From positions 1 to 45,814 of the forward strand of contig JABMPU010000087.1 of the NCBI GenBank assembly GCA_013203665.1: a stretch of DNA of 45,814 nt, read 5' to 3'. Origin of the DNA: Armatimonadota bacterium. Lineage in GTDB: Bacteria; Cloacimonadota; Cloacimonadia; Cloacimonadales; TCS61. Numbering within the stretch: the first letter of the stretch is position 1; every line of letters starts with the position of its first letter. Position numbers and translations under genes: made by a program. The notes below the pieces were generated by a model, which worked only from the letters and a program-made list of their open reading frames with translations, searched no databases and was not told the DNA's origin. This document shows positions 25,597-34,894 of the stretch, piece by piece.

Positions 25597-25922
25597 TAAA
25601 ACATTCCCGGGATATTGATCCCACCCGTCAATTTGCTTAATTCATCCTGACTGGTTTGAGAAATCTTTTCCTGGGCTTCATTTATAGCAGCAATGATTAG
25701 GTCTTCCAACATTTCCACATCTTCAGGGTCAACTACTTCTTTATCTATCTTCAAAGAAATAATTTGATTTTTGCCATTCATTTTCACTGTTACCATTCCA
25801 CCACCGGAAGAACCTTCCACGATTTTATTAGCCAGTTCTTCCTGAGCTTTTGCAAGGTCCTGCTGCATTTTCTGCGCCTGTTTCATCAGGTCTTTCATAC
25901 CTTTTTTTCCACCTGGGAACAT
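25596..25922 (-). CDS. Nucleoid-associated protein YbaB/EbfC
   Basis: 108-residue DNA-binding dimer. The N-terminal helix MKDLMKQAQKMQQDLAKAQEEL, then GGGMVTVKMNGKNQIISLKID and a second helical region ending GGINIPGMF, match the family closely. GGAGAAT is before the ATG. The one-base overlap with recR and the common ybaB-recR order support the call. Confidence 0.95.
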   Translation of the reverse strand: MFPGGKKGMKDLMKQAQKMQQDLAKAQEELANKIVEGSSGGGMVTVKMNGKNQIISLKIDKEVVDPEDVEMLEDLIIAAINEAQEKISQTSQDELSKLTGGINIPGMF

Positions 25923-26096
25923 AAGATTCTCCTTATTAATTTTCTTTAGTTTAAGAAATTTCTATCCTGATTTCAAGTCAATTAATTTCCTCTGGTTTCC
26001 AAGCTCCAGTTTAGAATCTTAGAAAGAACATATCCAAGCTGGGATTTGGATAAGAGAATTTTTTATACGATAATATTGAAAAAGTGCTCGATTAAT

Positions 26097-26918
26097 TTAA
26101 AGTTTCAATGCCAGATAGTATATCCTGTTTTTAGAAACGCTTGTTTTTTCCATAACTTTTTTTATTATATCTTTTTTCGATTTACCTTTACCGAGTTCAG
26201 CTTGAAGCATTTCTAATAATTCTGCATTTGAATATTCTTTTTCTTGTGCACCTTCCACTATGATCACGAATTCACCTTTCAAGATTATCATATCCGGGTT
26301 TGTCAGAACTTCATCAATTGTAATTCTGTAGTATGTTTCGTATAATTTTGAAAGCTCACGTGCAATGACGATCTTCCGATTTCCAAAAACCTTTTTTAGT
26401 CCAGATAGAAACTTAATTAATCTGTGTGGAGCTTCGTAAAAAATGATTGTATCTTTGATATTTTTCAGTTCTTTTAAAAGATTATTTTTCTCCGATTTTT
26501 TTTCAGGAAGGAATCCGGCAAAATAGAATCGTTCCGAAACTAATCCTGAAGAAACCAGAGCTGGAATAAAAGCCGTTGCACCGGGTAATGTTTCAACTTT
26601 GATATTGATTTCGATCGCAGCTTTTATAATGATCGAAGCTGGATCTGAAATACCGGGAGTGCCTGCATCGGAAATGATGGCAACATCTTCCCCATTTTTC
26701 AGCTTATCCAGAATTTTTTCCACACGAGAGCGTTCATTGAATTTATGATAACTGAACATGGGAGTTTTGATCTTAAATTTTTTAAGCAATTTCCCTGAAT
26801 TTCGTGTGTCTTCTGCGCCAATAATGGAAACGGATTTCAGGACCTTGATCGCTCTTAAAGTTATATCTTCCAGATTTCCGATCGGAGTCGGAACGATATA
26901 TAAAATACTATTTTTCAT
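26097..26918 (-). CDS. rsmI: 16S rRNA (cytidine1402-2'-O)-methyltransferase RsmI
   Basis: Methylates the ribose of C1402 in the decoding centre. 273 residues, normal length. Blocks: VPTPIGNLEDITLRA, GAEDTRNSGKLL, AIISDAGTPGISDPA, LPGATAFIPAL and GEFVIIVEG. It is separated by 174 bases from ybaB and has its own weak leader. Strong tetrapyrrole-methylase-fold signature. Confidence 0.96.
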   Translation of the reverse strand: MKNSILYIVPTPIGNLEDITLRAIKVLKSVSIIGAEDTRNSGKLLKKFKIKTPMFSYHKFNERSRVEKILDKLKNGEDVAIISDAGTPGISDPASIIIKAAIEINIKVETLPGATAFIPALVSSGLVSERFYFAGFLPEKKSEKNNLLKELKNIKDTIIFYEAPHRLIKFLSGLKKVFGNRKIVIARELSKLYETYYRITIDEVLTNPDMIILKGEFVIIVEGAQEKEYSNAELLEMLQAELGKGKSKKDIIKKVMEKTSVSKNRIYYLALKL

Positions 26919-27112
26919 ATTTTACAAATAATATATGCACATTTAAACTGCCAAGTTTTATTTTGAAATGATTTACCACGAAGTTAAGAAGAGCTAAAAG
27001 AAATCAAAAAGGAAAAATAATTAAATTATCAATACTATAATTCTTGAACTTTTTGTAAATCGTAGAAAATGGATATTTATTTGAGTTCTTTGCGACAATT
27101 CTATTTTTTCAA

Positions 27113-27140
27113 TTGACATTATTATCCATTCTTTTAGGAA
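27113..27140 (+). promoter_or_regulatory. Possible promoter for the cache-PAS gene
   Basis: TTGACA at 27113-27118, a 16-base spacer and TAGGAA at 27135-27140. The -10 box is poor. The leader to the ATG at 27170 is 30 bases, which fits. Confidence 0.3.
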
Positions 27141-27169
27141 CTGAGTCAGTTTGAAATCGGGTAAAATAA

Positions 27170-29968
27170 ATGAAAATATCAAAACATGCTGATAGAACTG
27201 AAAAGATTGTCGGAGTCCGTGCTGAAGATATCCACAAGTGGATCGATGGACTTTTTGACGCTGAGAATTTTAATATTTTCATGCACTCAGGACGCTTTCA
27301 GGGTTACGATCCTTATGATCATCGCAAATTCCGTCATTGCATTGAAGCTTTTCAGGAAGCTTATGAAGAATTTAAAGGGAAATACACAAAAGAGCAGATC
27401 AAAGGTGTCTTCGAGTGTCATCTTAAAGATGATTATAACGGTTATCTCCCAACCCGTGAGGATTTTGAAAACGGAACATTTGCGGAAAAATATCATGATA
27501 ACGATGAACAAGCTGAATCTGAAACTATTTTGAGCCAGGAAGAATTAAGTGAATATTTCAAAGGTAAAAAATACTCACAAAAAAACAAATTTTCAGGAAA
27601 TCTTTCCAAAGGATTTATTTACAGGATCGTAGTTCCAACAATAATTGCAATAATTTTATTTGTAACATCCATTTTCGTAATCGTAGTTCCTGTTTTCAGA
27701 TCAAACATGATGAACCGGAAAAAAGAAATGATCAAAGAACTTACCGCTTCTGCAGTAAGTGTGATCGAATATTTCATCGAACAAGAAAAAATGGGAATAT
27801 TACCAGAAAATTTGGCAAAAGAAAAAGCAGCTTCTCAGATTAAGGAGATGCGTTACGGAGATGAAAACAAAGATTATTTCTGGATAACCTATATGTATCC
27901 AAAAATGATTATGCATCCTTATAGAACTGATCTGATCGGAATAGATCTTTCAGATTATAAAGATATAAAGAATAAAAGTGGGAAGAAACTTTTTGTAGAA
28001 TTTGTTCGTATTGTAAAGGAAAACAATGAAGGATATCTGAAATATTTATGGCAGTGGAAAGATGATACTTCCCGAACTGTTCCGAAACTATCTTATGTAA
28101 GGGGAATACCTCATTGGAATTGGATCATCGGAACAGGGATTTATATCAATGATGTTGAAGAAGAAATCAACAGGTTAACGAATAAGCTTTTGTTGGTTTT
28201 TGGTTCTATATCACTGGTTCTGATCTTTATCTTGGTTAATGTCATTCTTCAAAGTCGAAGAATTGAACATGACAGATTGCGAGCAGAAACCGGTCTCAGA
28301 GAAGCAAAAGACAGGTATCGAGCATTGGTAGTAGCCTCAAATGAAGGTTTTATCCTTGAAGTTACCGGAAAAAATATCTATTCAAACTTGACTTTACAAC
28401 GAATGTTAGGCTACTCTGAAGAAGAGCTGGCTTCTATGAACATAATGAATTTACTGACTCAGAATAAAGTAATAAATAAGACAGCGATTACTCACCTTGA
28501 ACAACTTTTATCGGGAAAGACAAAATCAGCAAAATTTGAAGCTCAAGTAAAGACAAAAAGCGGAAAAGTTCTCGATGTAATAATCACAACTTCACGCATA
28601 TTTTTTTCCAAGAAAAACGGGCATGTTATTTCATTCAGACAGATCGTTCATAAAGAAGCTAACGAAGTTTTCAAATCTTTTGGTGGATTTCAAAACCAGG
28701 ATGGGCATTTATTCATTTCCAAAAAAGTCGGAGATGTTTGCCGACCTTTACTGGAAAAAGAACAAAACAAAATATCTTCGGAACTTATCATCAGTTCGGA
28801 TACTCTCGTTCTTACTGCTTTGAACATTCTGGAAAAGAAAGAAATAGATTCTTTGTATATCCAAAATGAAAATAACATAATAATCGGGATCATAGAACTT
28901 TCTGATATTGCAAAATTATATGGTGGATTACCTGCTGAATTGTTGCGGGAAATAGAGAATAGCAAAAGCGTTGGACACGTTATTTTTACTTTGAATAGAT
29001 TACCTTTGTTGATCTGGGAGATGACAAATCAAGGAACCAATCCGGAAGCCCTCAAACAAACTATAGGAAGAATGTTCGATGCTGCGATCAAAAAGTTCAT
29101 TAATATTTCTCTGAAAGCTTCCGGGGAAGCACCTGTTCCTTTCGCATTTTTGTCTCTGGGAAGCAATGCCCGTCATGAAATGACTATGTTCTCCGATCAG
29201 GACAATGCTCTTGTATTCGCTGATGTTGAGAAATATGACCTGATGAAGGTCAGAAGATATTTCCTAAATCTTGCTGATGGAGTATGTTCCAAACTGAATA
29301 AAGCCGGATATCCATTCTGTCCGGGTGGAATCATGGCTGTAAATCCCAAATGGTGTCTTTCCCTCTCGGAATGGAAAAATCAATTTTCCGATTGGATTTT
29401 GAAGGCAACTCCGGAATCTATTTTGGAAGTAAACATTTTCCTGGATATACATTGTGTTTTTGGAGAGACAAACCTTGTTGAAGAATTGCAGCAACATATT
29501 CTGAAATTAACTGAACAGAACCCACAGTTTTTTATCCATTTTGCAAAAAATTGCCTGACATATAAAGCTCCTTTGAATTTGCTTGGACGAATCCGTACTG
29601 AAACAAAAGATGGTGTAAAAACAATGAACATCAAAGAGAATATAAAACCGCTTGAAATTATTGCCAGGATTTATGCTCTTAAATATAAAATTCAGGAAGT
29701 CAGCACTCTTGCCAGATTGAGAAAATTGATCGACTTGAATGTGACTCAAAAAAAGACTTTCATAGAGATGATATATGTTTTTGATTATTTATGGAGAATC
29801 CGCTTTTCAACTCAGATCATTTCTCATACAGAATTAAGGAAGGTAAATGATGAAATAGACTTGAACTCGATTTCCGACATTGAAAGATTGAACCTGAGGA
29901 ATGTTCTTTCAAAAATATCCTCTTTTCAGACTATGCTCAATTTTGATTTTCTTGATGGATCAGTGTAA
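27170..29968 (+). CDS. Membrane sensor: unknown N-domain, Cache, PAS, CBS-like, DUF294 nucleotidyltransferase
   Basis: 932 residues. Residues ~1-114 form a charged domain with HRKFRHCIEAFQEAYEEF and DYNGYLPTREDFENGTF. Membrane segments near 149-172 and 339-362 enclose a Cache sensor (DENKDYFWITYMYP; WNWIIGTGIYINDV). A PAS domain at ~380-490 follows (RYRALVVASNEGF). A CBS-like part at ~515-585 has EKKEIDSLYIQNENNIIIGI. The last ~300 residues carry G664-S-N-A-R-H-E...SDQD (664-678), the GlnD-like nucleotidyltransferase motif of the DUF294 family, plus its C-terminal partner domain. It has no kinase, GGDEF or EAL domain. DUF294 proteins often accompany VC_2705-type symporters with DUF4212 subunits; both are encoded on the opposite strand, 1-3.5 kb away. 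It may nucleotidylate a partner or sense a carboxylate; neither is shown. Confidence 0.85.
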   Translation: MKISKHADRTEKIVGVRAEDIHKWIDGLFDAENFNIFMHSGRFQGYDPYDHRKFRHCIEAFQEAYEEFKGKYTKEQIKGVFECHLKDDYNGYLPTREDFENGTFAEKYHDNDEQAESETILSQEELSEYFKGKKYSQKNKFSGNLSKGFIYRIVVPTIIAIILFVTSIFVIVVPVFRSNMMNRKKEMIKELTASAVSVIEYFIEQEKMGILPENLAKEKAASQIKEMRYGDENKDYFWITYMYPKMIMHPYRTDLIGIDLSDYKDIKNKSGKKLFVEFVRIVKENNEGYLKYLWQWKDDTSRTVPKLSYVRGIPHWNWIIGTGIYINDVEEEINRLTNKLLLVFGSISLVLIFILVNVILQSRRIEHDRLRAETGLREAKDRYRALVVASNEGFILEVTGKNIYSNLTLQRMLGYSEEELASMNIMNLLTQNKVINKTAITHLEQLLSGKTKSAKFEAQVKTKSGKVLDVIITTSRIFFSKKNGHVISFRQIVHKEANEVFKSFGGFQNQDGHLFISKKVGDVCRPLLEKEQNKISSELIISSDTLVLTALNILEKKEIDSLYIQNENNIIIGIIELSDIAKLYGGLPAELLREIENSKSVGHVIFTLNRLPLLIWEMTNQGTNPEALKQTIGRMFDAAIKKFINISLKASGEAPVPFAFLSLGSNARHEMTMFSDQDNALVFADVEKYDLMKVRRYFLNLADGVCSKLNKAGYPFCPGGIMAVNPKWCLSLSEWKNQFSDWILKATPESILEVNIFLDIHCVFGETNLVEELQQHILKLTEQNPQFFIHFAKNCLTYKAPLNLLGRIRTETKDGVKTMNIKENIKPLEIIARIYALKYKIQEVSTLARLRKLIDLNVTQKKTFIEMIYVFDYLWRIRFSTQIISHTELRKVNDEIDLNSISDIERLNLRNVLSKISSFQTMLNFDFLDGSV

Positions 29969-30105
29969 GATTGAAACCTTGCGAATGGTTACATACAGAG
30001 GAATTCTTCTTGCTAAACCTTCGCAACAGTTGACTTTTACTTCCTGAAAATTACGAAGATTTCGTTCCTCAACCATCCGTAGTGTCTTTTCTTCGATTCA
30101 GTTTC

Positions 30106-30849
30106 CTATTTCTTTTCCGGAGGAAACAGCTTTTGCAGGAAACTTCGTTTGATCGGTTTTCCACCCAGTAAAACGCTCAAATTACTTTTTGCAGTATAAT
30201 TGTTTTCCCAATATTCTATCGCTCTTTCATAGCACTCCACAGCTTCAATCTGCTTCATTTGATGCCGTTTCACAATTCCCAGATTTGTGTAGGCAACCGA
30301 GTATCTTCTATTGATCTCTTGCAAAGCAAGTTTTATGTCTTTGATGCGTCTATTAATAATCTTCTGTTTTGTGGTTCCGGCAAATTCACTGCTCACTAAA
30401 TCTTTTAATTCAGCTTTATTTAGATTTTTGTATTTGTTTTCCCAAATCGTATAATATTCAATACCTTTATTCAGAAATTCCTCGGACACATTCAGAAAAC
30501 CTGTTCTTTCATCCTCATCCTGTGTCACATATAATGCCATAGTAAGATAAACCGCAGATTTATTGGTATAGACCACACCAACTTCATAAGATTGTTCGTA
30601 ATGTTCGATTTTTTTGTATTCGTTTTCTATAGAATCTAACACAGTTAAAACTTTCACAAAATCATTATCATTTACATATTTACTATATTTTTTGTATAAT
30701 TCCTGGATTATAGCAGTTCGTGGATCTAAAGTTGAATTTAGATTTTTGTAATAAAAATGTGCAATTAAAATACAAATAATAGAAATGATAACCATAATAG
30801 CAATCAGCTTTTTGCTTCTACTATTCAATTTGAATATATCCTTTAACAT
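30106..30849 (-). CDS. Membrane-anchored TPR-like protein of unknown function
   Basis: 247 residues. One N-terminal membrane segment (KLIAIMVIISIICILIAHFY) is followed by helical repeats. The clearest TPR-like unit is RYSVAYTNLGIVKRHQMK with QIEAVECYERAIEYW. The segments between are long helices rich in Lys and Glu. It follows the symporter by 105 bases but is separated by a terminator, so it may have its own promoter. AAGGAG precedes the ATG. It probably is a periplasmic protein-interaction partner of neighbouring sensors or transporters, which is inference. Confidence 0.75.
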   Translation of the reverse strand: MLKDIFKLNSRSKKLIAIMVIISIICILIAHFYYKNLNSTLDPRTAIIQELYKKYSKYVNDNDFVKVLTVLDSIENEYKKIEHYEQSYEVGVVYTNKSAVYLTMALYVTQDEDERTGFLNVSEEFLNKGIEYYTIWENKYKNLNKAELKDLVSSEFAGTTKQKIINRRIKDIKLALQEINRRYSVAYTNLGIVKRHQMKQIEAVECYERAIEYWENNYTAKSNLSVLLGGKPIKRSFLQKLFPPEKK

Positions 30850-30892
30850 GAATACAACTCCTTGTTTTCTTATTAAATAAGTTTAAACTCCA

Positions 30893-30924
30893 AAAAAAAT
30901 CAGGCAATTAAGCCTGATTTTTTT
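30893..30924 (-). terminator. Bidirectional-looking terminator after the symporter
   Basis: A 13-bp stem (AAAAAAATCAGGC with GCCTGATTTTTTT) with A and T runs as the outer pairs. It lies 30 bases beyond the symporter stop. On either strand the hairpin ends with a T-run. Confidence 0.9.
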
Positions 30925-30954
30925 GGAAAATCTCTTCATCTGAAAAGATTGTTT

Positions 30955-32619
30955 TTATGTATGAACCTGCTCCACTAAGAACTTCCTGATTTCTATAGGT
31001 GTTTCTTTGGTCATATTGGATACAACTATATTTGTGATGATTGCCAGAGGAGCACCTATCCAGGCAAAATACCACGCTCCCAGCCAATACGAAACAAACG
31101 AATGGAAAGGCAGTGTTGCTCCGGCTTTTCCTGCCACAAAGTAGGTTAGAGAGATTGCAGTGACTAAAAGACCTGCAGATAAACCTGCAATTGCTCCTTT
31201 TTTATTCGAACCGCTCCACCATATTCCAAGTAGGAATAAAGGAAAAATCGTGCAACCCGCAAGTGAAAATGCCAAAGCAACAAGCTGTCCGATCAATGCT
31301 AATTTTAACATCGCCAGACACATCACGATTATAGCCATCAATACAGTTGCAAGTCGAGCCATTCTGAGTTGAGTTTTCGGATCTGCTTTCGGATTGATTA
31401 CTTTGAAATACAGGTCATGAGAAAAAGCAGAAGAACCGGCAACTAATAGCCCCGAAACCGTTGAAAATGCTGCTGAAACTCCACCCGCTGCCAGAAGCCC
31501 GACGATCAAAGGATTAATATCTCCGAGTTGAGCTGTATATACAACGATCGCATCTTTGGCTAAAATTCCGATTTCAGGATCTGCAGAAAGAATTTTTCCA
31601 AATGCTGAAAATACCGGAGCACTCCAATAAAGAATGCAGATAAAAAATAATCCCCAGACAACGGACCATCTTGCATCTCTCGCTTTTGGAACTACATAAA
31701 ATCTCTGGATAACATGCGGTAGTCCAGCTGTTCCGACCATAAGCGAGAAAGTTATTGCCATCCACTGAAAGAAAGTTTTTCCCGTAGCCGGATCCCAAGG
31801 CATTGCATATTCAGGACTCGGTAAAATGGCGAAATTATGTCCGAAAGAATTTACAAGACTTGTTGTTTCCGGAGCAGGAATTCCTTGCACAATGTCCGTT
31901 ACTACTGCTCCATAACCGATTTGCGGTACCACCCAGAAATAATCGAATTTATAAGTTAAGATAAATAATGGGATCAGAAATGAGATTATAATAATCACAT
32001 ACTGGATCTGCATATTCTTTGTTACTCCGAGCATTCCGGAGATCAAAGTATAGGTAAGAACTACAGAACTTCCGATAATTACTGCCCAAAGATAATCAAT
32101 TCCCATTACCCATTTGAACATCAGACCGATTCCTCCGAATTGTCCAACACAATATGAAATTGAAATTAAGATAGCGACTACAGCGGAAGTAGCTCTTAGT
32201 GCAGATGAATAATATCTGTCACCGATAAAATCGGGAGCTGTATATTTACCATATTTCCTAATCTGACCTGCCATTAGGATCAACAATAGAACATATCCAC
32301 CTGTCCAACCAACAACAAAAGCCAGTCCGTGATAACCTGATCCATACATCAAAGCTGCCATTCCCAGAAAAGAAGCGGCACTCATCCAATTCGAGGCAAT
32401 TGCCATTCCTGAGCCAACGCGTGAAACACCTCTTCCGGCAGCATAATAATCGGTGGTGTCTTTTGCCCGGAAGAATAATCCAACCATAACAAAAAGAACA
32501 AGGATTGAAATTAGAATAATCGCAGGTCCGACCTTGAAACTTCCTTCCAGAGCTGTTGCATTTGAAGCACTTAGAAAAGTAGCTAAAAGTAATAATATTA
32601 AGAATGTTATTTTTTTCAT
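30955..32619 (-). CDS. Sodium/solute symporter, VC_2705-like SSS family
   Basis: 554 residues with 13 or so membrane segments after an N-terminal hydrophobic, signal-like stretch. SSS hallmarks are ASNWMSAASFLGMAALMYGSG, the YTAPDFIGDRYYS block, and GLPHVIQRFYVVPKARDAR. The late block GVSAAFSTVSGLLVAGSSAF fits the Na+-binding region. The family (SLC5, ActP/VC_2705 branch) carries short carboxylates such as acetate, and some amino acids. The upstream gene for a DUF4212-like subunit (12 bases) is the usual partner. Good ribosome site GGAGAG. Confidence 0.93.
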   Translation of the reverse strand: MKKITFLILLLLATFLSASNATALEGSFKVGPAIILISILVLFVMVGLFFRAKDTTDYYAAGRGVSRVGSGMAIASNWMSAASFLGMAALMYGSGYHGLAFVVGWTGGYVLLLILMAGQIRKYGKYTAPDFIGDRYYSSALRATSAVVAILISISYCVGQFGGIGLMFKWVMGIDYLWAVIIGSSVVLTYTLISGMLGVTKNMQIQYVIIIISFLIPLFILTYKFDYFWVVPQIGYGAVVTDIVQGIPAPETTSLVNSFGHNFAILPSPEYAMPWDPATGKTFFQWMAITFSLMVGTAGLPHVIQRFYVVPKARDARWSVVWGLFFICILYWSAPVFSAFGKILSADPEIGILAKDAIVVYTAQLGDINPLIVGLLAAGGVSAAFSTVSGLLVAGSSAFSHDLYFKVINPKADPKTQLRMARLATVLMAIIVMCLAMLKLALIGQLVALAFSLAGCTIFPLFLLGIWWSGSNKKGAIAGLSAGLLVTAISLTYFVAGKAGATLPFHSFVSYWLGAWYFAWIGAPLAIITNIVVSNMTKETPIEIRKFLVEQVHT

Positions 32620-32631
32620 TCGTCTCTCCTT

Positions 32632-33393
32632 TTAGCTTTTCTCGTCAGTACCGAGCTTGGAATGAACTCTGTCGATTAGGAAGCAGTAAATCCAGCACAA
32701 AACAACGAACATAATCAGCAAAAATATTGCTGTATAGAAATAATGAAATGGGAATCCTAAAAAATTCGTATCTGTCAAAATCGATCTATTATGAACTAAA
32801 TATAATTTCATAATATCTGGTAATTTTTCTTTGTTATCAGGTTTGAATATTTCCATTTCCGATGCTGAAATAACAAGAGGAAGTAATTTTGCTTTCAGAC
32901 TATATGGCTCCAAGTTCAATAAAGGTGCAAGCCTGTTGATGATATTTGCCTTTGCTTTTAAATAATCATTGTCTTGTAACGATTGAATATTTTCCTTTTT
33001 CTTTTCGAAGTTTGCAACCTCCGTCAGAAATGTTTCTTTTGCTTCTTCAGGTATCAAACCGTAAATTGTAGAACTGACAGCGTTGATCAAGACCAATCTA
33101 CTGGCAGGATCTGAAATTAATACAGATTTTCCCAGAACTGATAATACCGAATTTGTAAAATCTACCTTTTCCTCTTGTGTTGCAATACCTTGTTCTATGT
33201 TACTCCAAACTTTCTCGAAAGTTTTCATTGAACTTTCAGGAACAGGTTTTTGCATAACTCTCAGCAAAATTTGGAAGCCAAAAATTGCTACTGCCCAGAT
33301 GATCACTAACAAAATAACCAAATTTCTGTTTGTTCTCGAGAGAGCAGTTGTAGGTTTGAAAAAGCTTATTCTATAGTCATTTTTCTTTTCCAC
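32632..33393 (-). CDS. DUF4212-like symporter subunit with a large insertion
   Basis: 253 residues instead of the usual ~80-100 of DUF4212. Residues 1-45 contain the first membrane helix (NLVILLVIIWAVAIFGFQIL), and 211-240 the second (LGFPFHYFYTAIFLLIMFVV) with a basic C-terminal end (DRVHSKLG). Both resemble the DUF4212 hairpin. Between them residues ~46-210 form a helical, Lys/Glu-rich soluble insert. The start is GTG with AGGAG 5 bases upstream. The symporter follows 12 bases later. DUF4212 proteins are small membrane partners of VC_2705-type symporters. The insert is the unusual part and has no family I recognise. Confidence 0.75.
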   Translation of the reverse strand: MEKKNDYRISFFKPTTALSRTNRNLVILLVIIWAVAIFGFQILLRVMQKPVPESSMKTFEKVWSNIEQGIATQEEKVDFTNSVLSVLGKSVLISDPASRLVLINAVSSTIYGLIPEEAKETFLTEVANFEKKKENIQSLQDNDYLKAKANIINRLAPLLNLEPYSLKAKLLPLVISASEMEIFKPDNKEKLPDIMKLYLVHNRSILTDTNFLGFPFHYFYTAIFLLIMFVVLCWIYCFLIDRVHSKLGTDEKS

Positions 33394-33432
33394 ACATTCT
33401 CCTCATTTTTATTATTTGAAATTCATTATTCT

Positions 33433-33467
33433 TAACCTTCCGAAGTTATAAAAACTTCGGAAGGTTA
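33433..33467 (-). repeat. Perfect 15-bp hairpin behind the kbl gene
   Basis: TAACCTTCCGAAGTT pairs with AACTTCGGAAGGTTA around ATAAA. It lies 7 bases after the kbl stop on the minus strand. No T-run follows, so it may be a REP, an mRNA-stabilising hairpin or a weak terminator. Confidence 0.7.
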
Positions 33468-33473
33468 TGCAAT

Positions 33474-34721
33474 TTATAATCCATACATCTGAATAATTTC
33501 TTGTTTAGTTTTTCCCAGGATGTCGTACTTCTTTCCTACTTTAATGAAGGCTTCCAATGCTTTATCCAGGTGATGAATTTCGTGTCCGGCAGAGATCTGT
33601 GTTCTGATTCTAGCTTTTCCGTTTGGAACTACAGGAAAGAAGAACCCGATAGCATAAATTCCTTCGTCATATAGATCTTTTGAGAAATCCTGTGAAAGTT
33701 TTGCATTGAATAGCATCACAGGAACTATCGGAGTATCTCCGGGTTGCAAAACAAATCCTGCTTCAGTTAAACCTTTACGCCAGTATTCTGTATTTGCTTC
33801 CAGCTTGTCTCTTCTTTCTGTACTTTGAGATAAAATATCCAAAACCTTCAAAACTCCTGCCACAATAACCGGAGCCATTGTATTTGAGAAAAGATAAGGA
33901 CGTGCTTTCTGACGGCACAGCTCCACTAATTCTTTACGACCGGAAACACATCCGCCTGAAGCACCACCGAGAGCTTTTCCAAATGTTGTTGTGATAATAT
34001 CTATTTTTCCAAAAACACCGCAATGTTCATGAGTTCCACGACCGGTTTTACCAATAAATCCGGTGGAATGAGAATCATCAACAAAAAGCATCGCGTCGTA
34101 TTTATCGCAGAGTGCAACCATCTCATCGAGCTTGGCTGTATCTCCATCCATACTGAACACACCGTCTGTAATAACGACCTTCAATCTTTTATCTGCATAA
34201 AGTATAAGTTTCTTTTCAAGATGACCCATATTGGAATGTTTAAAAGTATCGTGCATCGCAGAGCAAAGACGGATTCCATCTATGATGGAAGCGTGAACCA
34301 GACGGTCTGAGATCATCACATCTTCATCGGTTAGAATAGCTTCAAAAACTCCGGCATTTGCATCCATACAGCTTGGAAAAAGGATTGTATCTTCTGTTCC
34401 CAGGAATTCCGTAACTTTCTTTTCCAGTTCATTATGAATATCCTGAGTTCCGCAGATAAAGCGAACTGAAGACATTCCATATCCACGAGAATCCAGTCCT
34501 TCGTGTGCTGCTTTCACAACTTCCGGATGACTGGAAAGTCCCAGATAATTATTTGCACACATATTAATAACTTTTTTCAATGAAGACCCGGTAGGATATT
34601 CAACCTCGATATCGGCAGCTTGGGAAGAATGGATGAATCTTTCCTGTTTGAAGATACCTGCATCTTGAATGCCTTTGATCTGCTCCTGATACATTTTTCT
34701 TACTTTATCACTATAACCCAT
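33474..34721 (-). CDS. kbl: Glycine C-acetyltransferase (2-amino-3-ketobutyrate CoA ligase)
   Basis: PLP enzyme that splits 2-amino-3-ketobutyrate with CoA into glycine and acetyl-CoA. 415 residues. Family blocks VRFICGTQDIHNELE, DDSHSTGF, TTFGKALGGASGG with the PLP lysine at 249, RPYLFSN, and FFFPVVPNGKARIRTQIS are all KBL-like, not SPT- or BioF-like. AGGAG precedes the ATG. It lies downstream of the ACP gene (173 bases, with REP palindromes between) in the TDH-AcpS-ligase-ACP run. The gap is long enough for a separate start. Confidence 0.94.
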   Translation of the reverse strand: MGYSDKVRKMYQEQIKGIQDAGIFKQERFIHSSQAADIEVEYPTGSSLKKVINMCANNYLGLSSHPEVVKAAHEGLDSRGYGMSSVRFICGTQDIHNELEKKVTEFLGTEDTILFPSCMDANAGVFEAILTDEDVMISDRLVHASIIDGIRLCSAMHDTFKHSNMGHLEKKLILYADKRLKVVITDGVFSMDGDTAKLDEMVALCDKYDAMLFVDDSHSTGFIGKTGRGTHEHCGVFGKIDIITTTFGKALGGASGGCVSGRKELVELCRQKARPYLFSNTMAPVIVAGVLKVLDILSQSTERRDKLEANTEYWRKGLTEAGFVLQPGDTPIVPVMLFNAKLSQDFSKDLYDEGIYAIGFFFPVVPNGKARIRTQISAGHEIHHLDKALEAFIKVGKKYDILGKTKQEIIQMYGL

Positions 34722-34769
34722 ATTTTACTCCTTATTTTTTTTCTAACCTTCTGAACGGTTTAGCCTGAA

Positions 34770-34817
34770 AACTTGAGTTAAGTGCTCCGGCAACTGCCGG
34801 ATGATTTGACTTAAGTT
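34770..34817. repeat. REP palindrome with CCGGCAACTGCCGG core
   Basis: Outer arms AACTTGAG/CTTAAGTT and an inner core of six-base arms (CCGGCA/TGCCGG) around AC. Sits between the ACP and kbl genes. Confidence 0.65.
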
Positions 34818-34832
34818 CTCTACAATCTTTTT

Positions 34833-34870
34833 AACTTAACTCATCCGGCAGCTGCCGGATAAGTCAAGTT
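34833..34870. repeat. REP palindrome with CCGGCAGCTGCCGG core
   Basis: 38 bp with two mismatched pairs. Its core is a perfect 14-bp palindrome, and its arms (AACTTAACTCAT...) match those of the neighbouring copy. Together the two could fold as tandem hairpins in the ACP-kbl mRNA. Confidence 0.7.
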
Positions 34871-34894
34871 TCCATCCTTTTTTCAGATTTAGGT

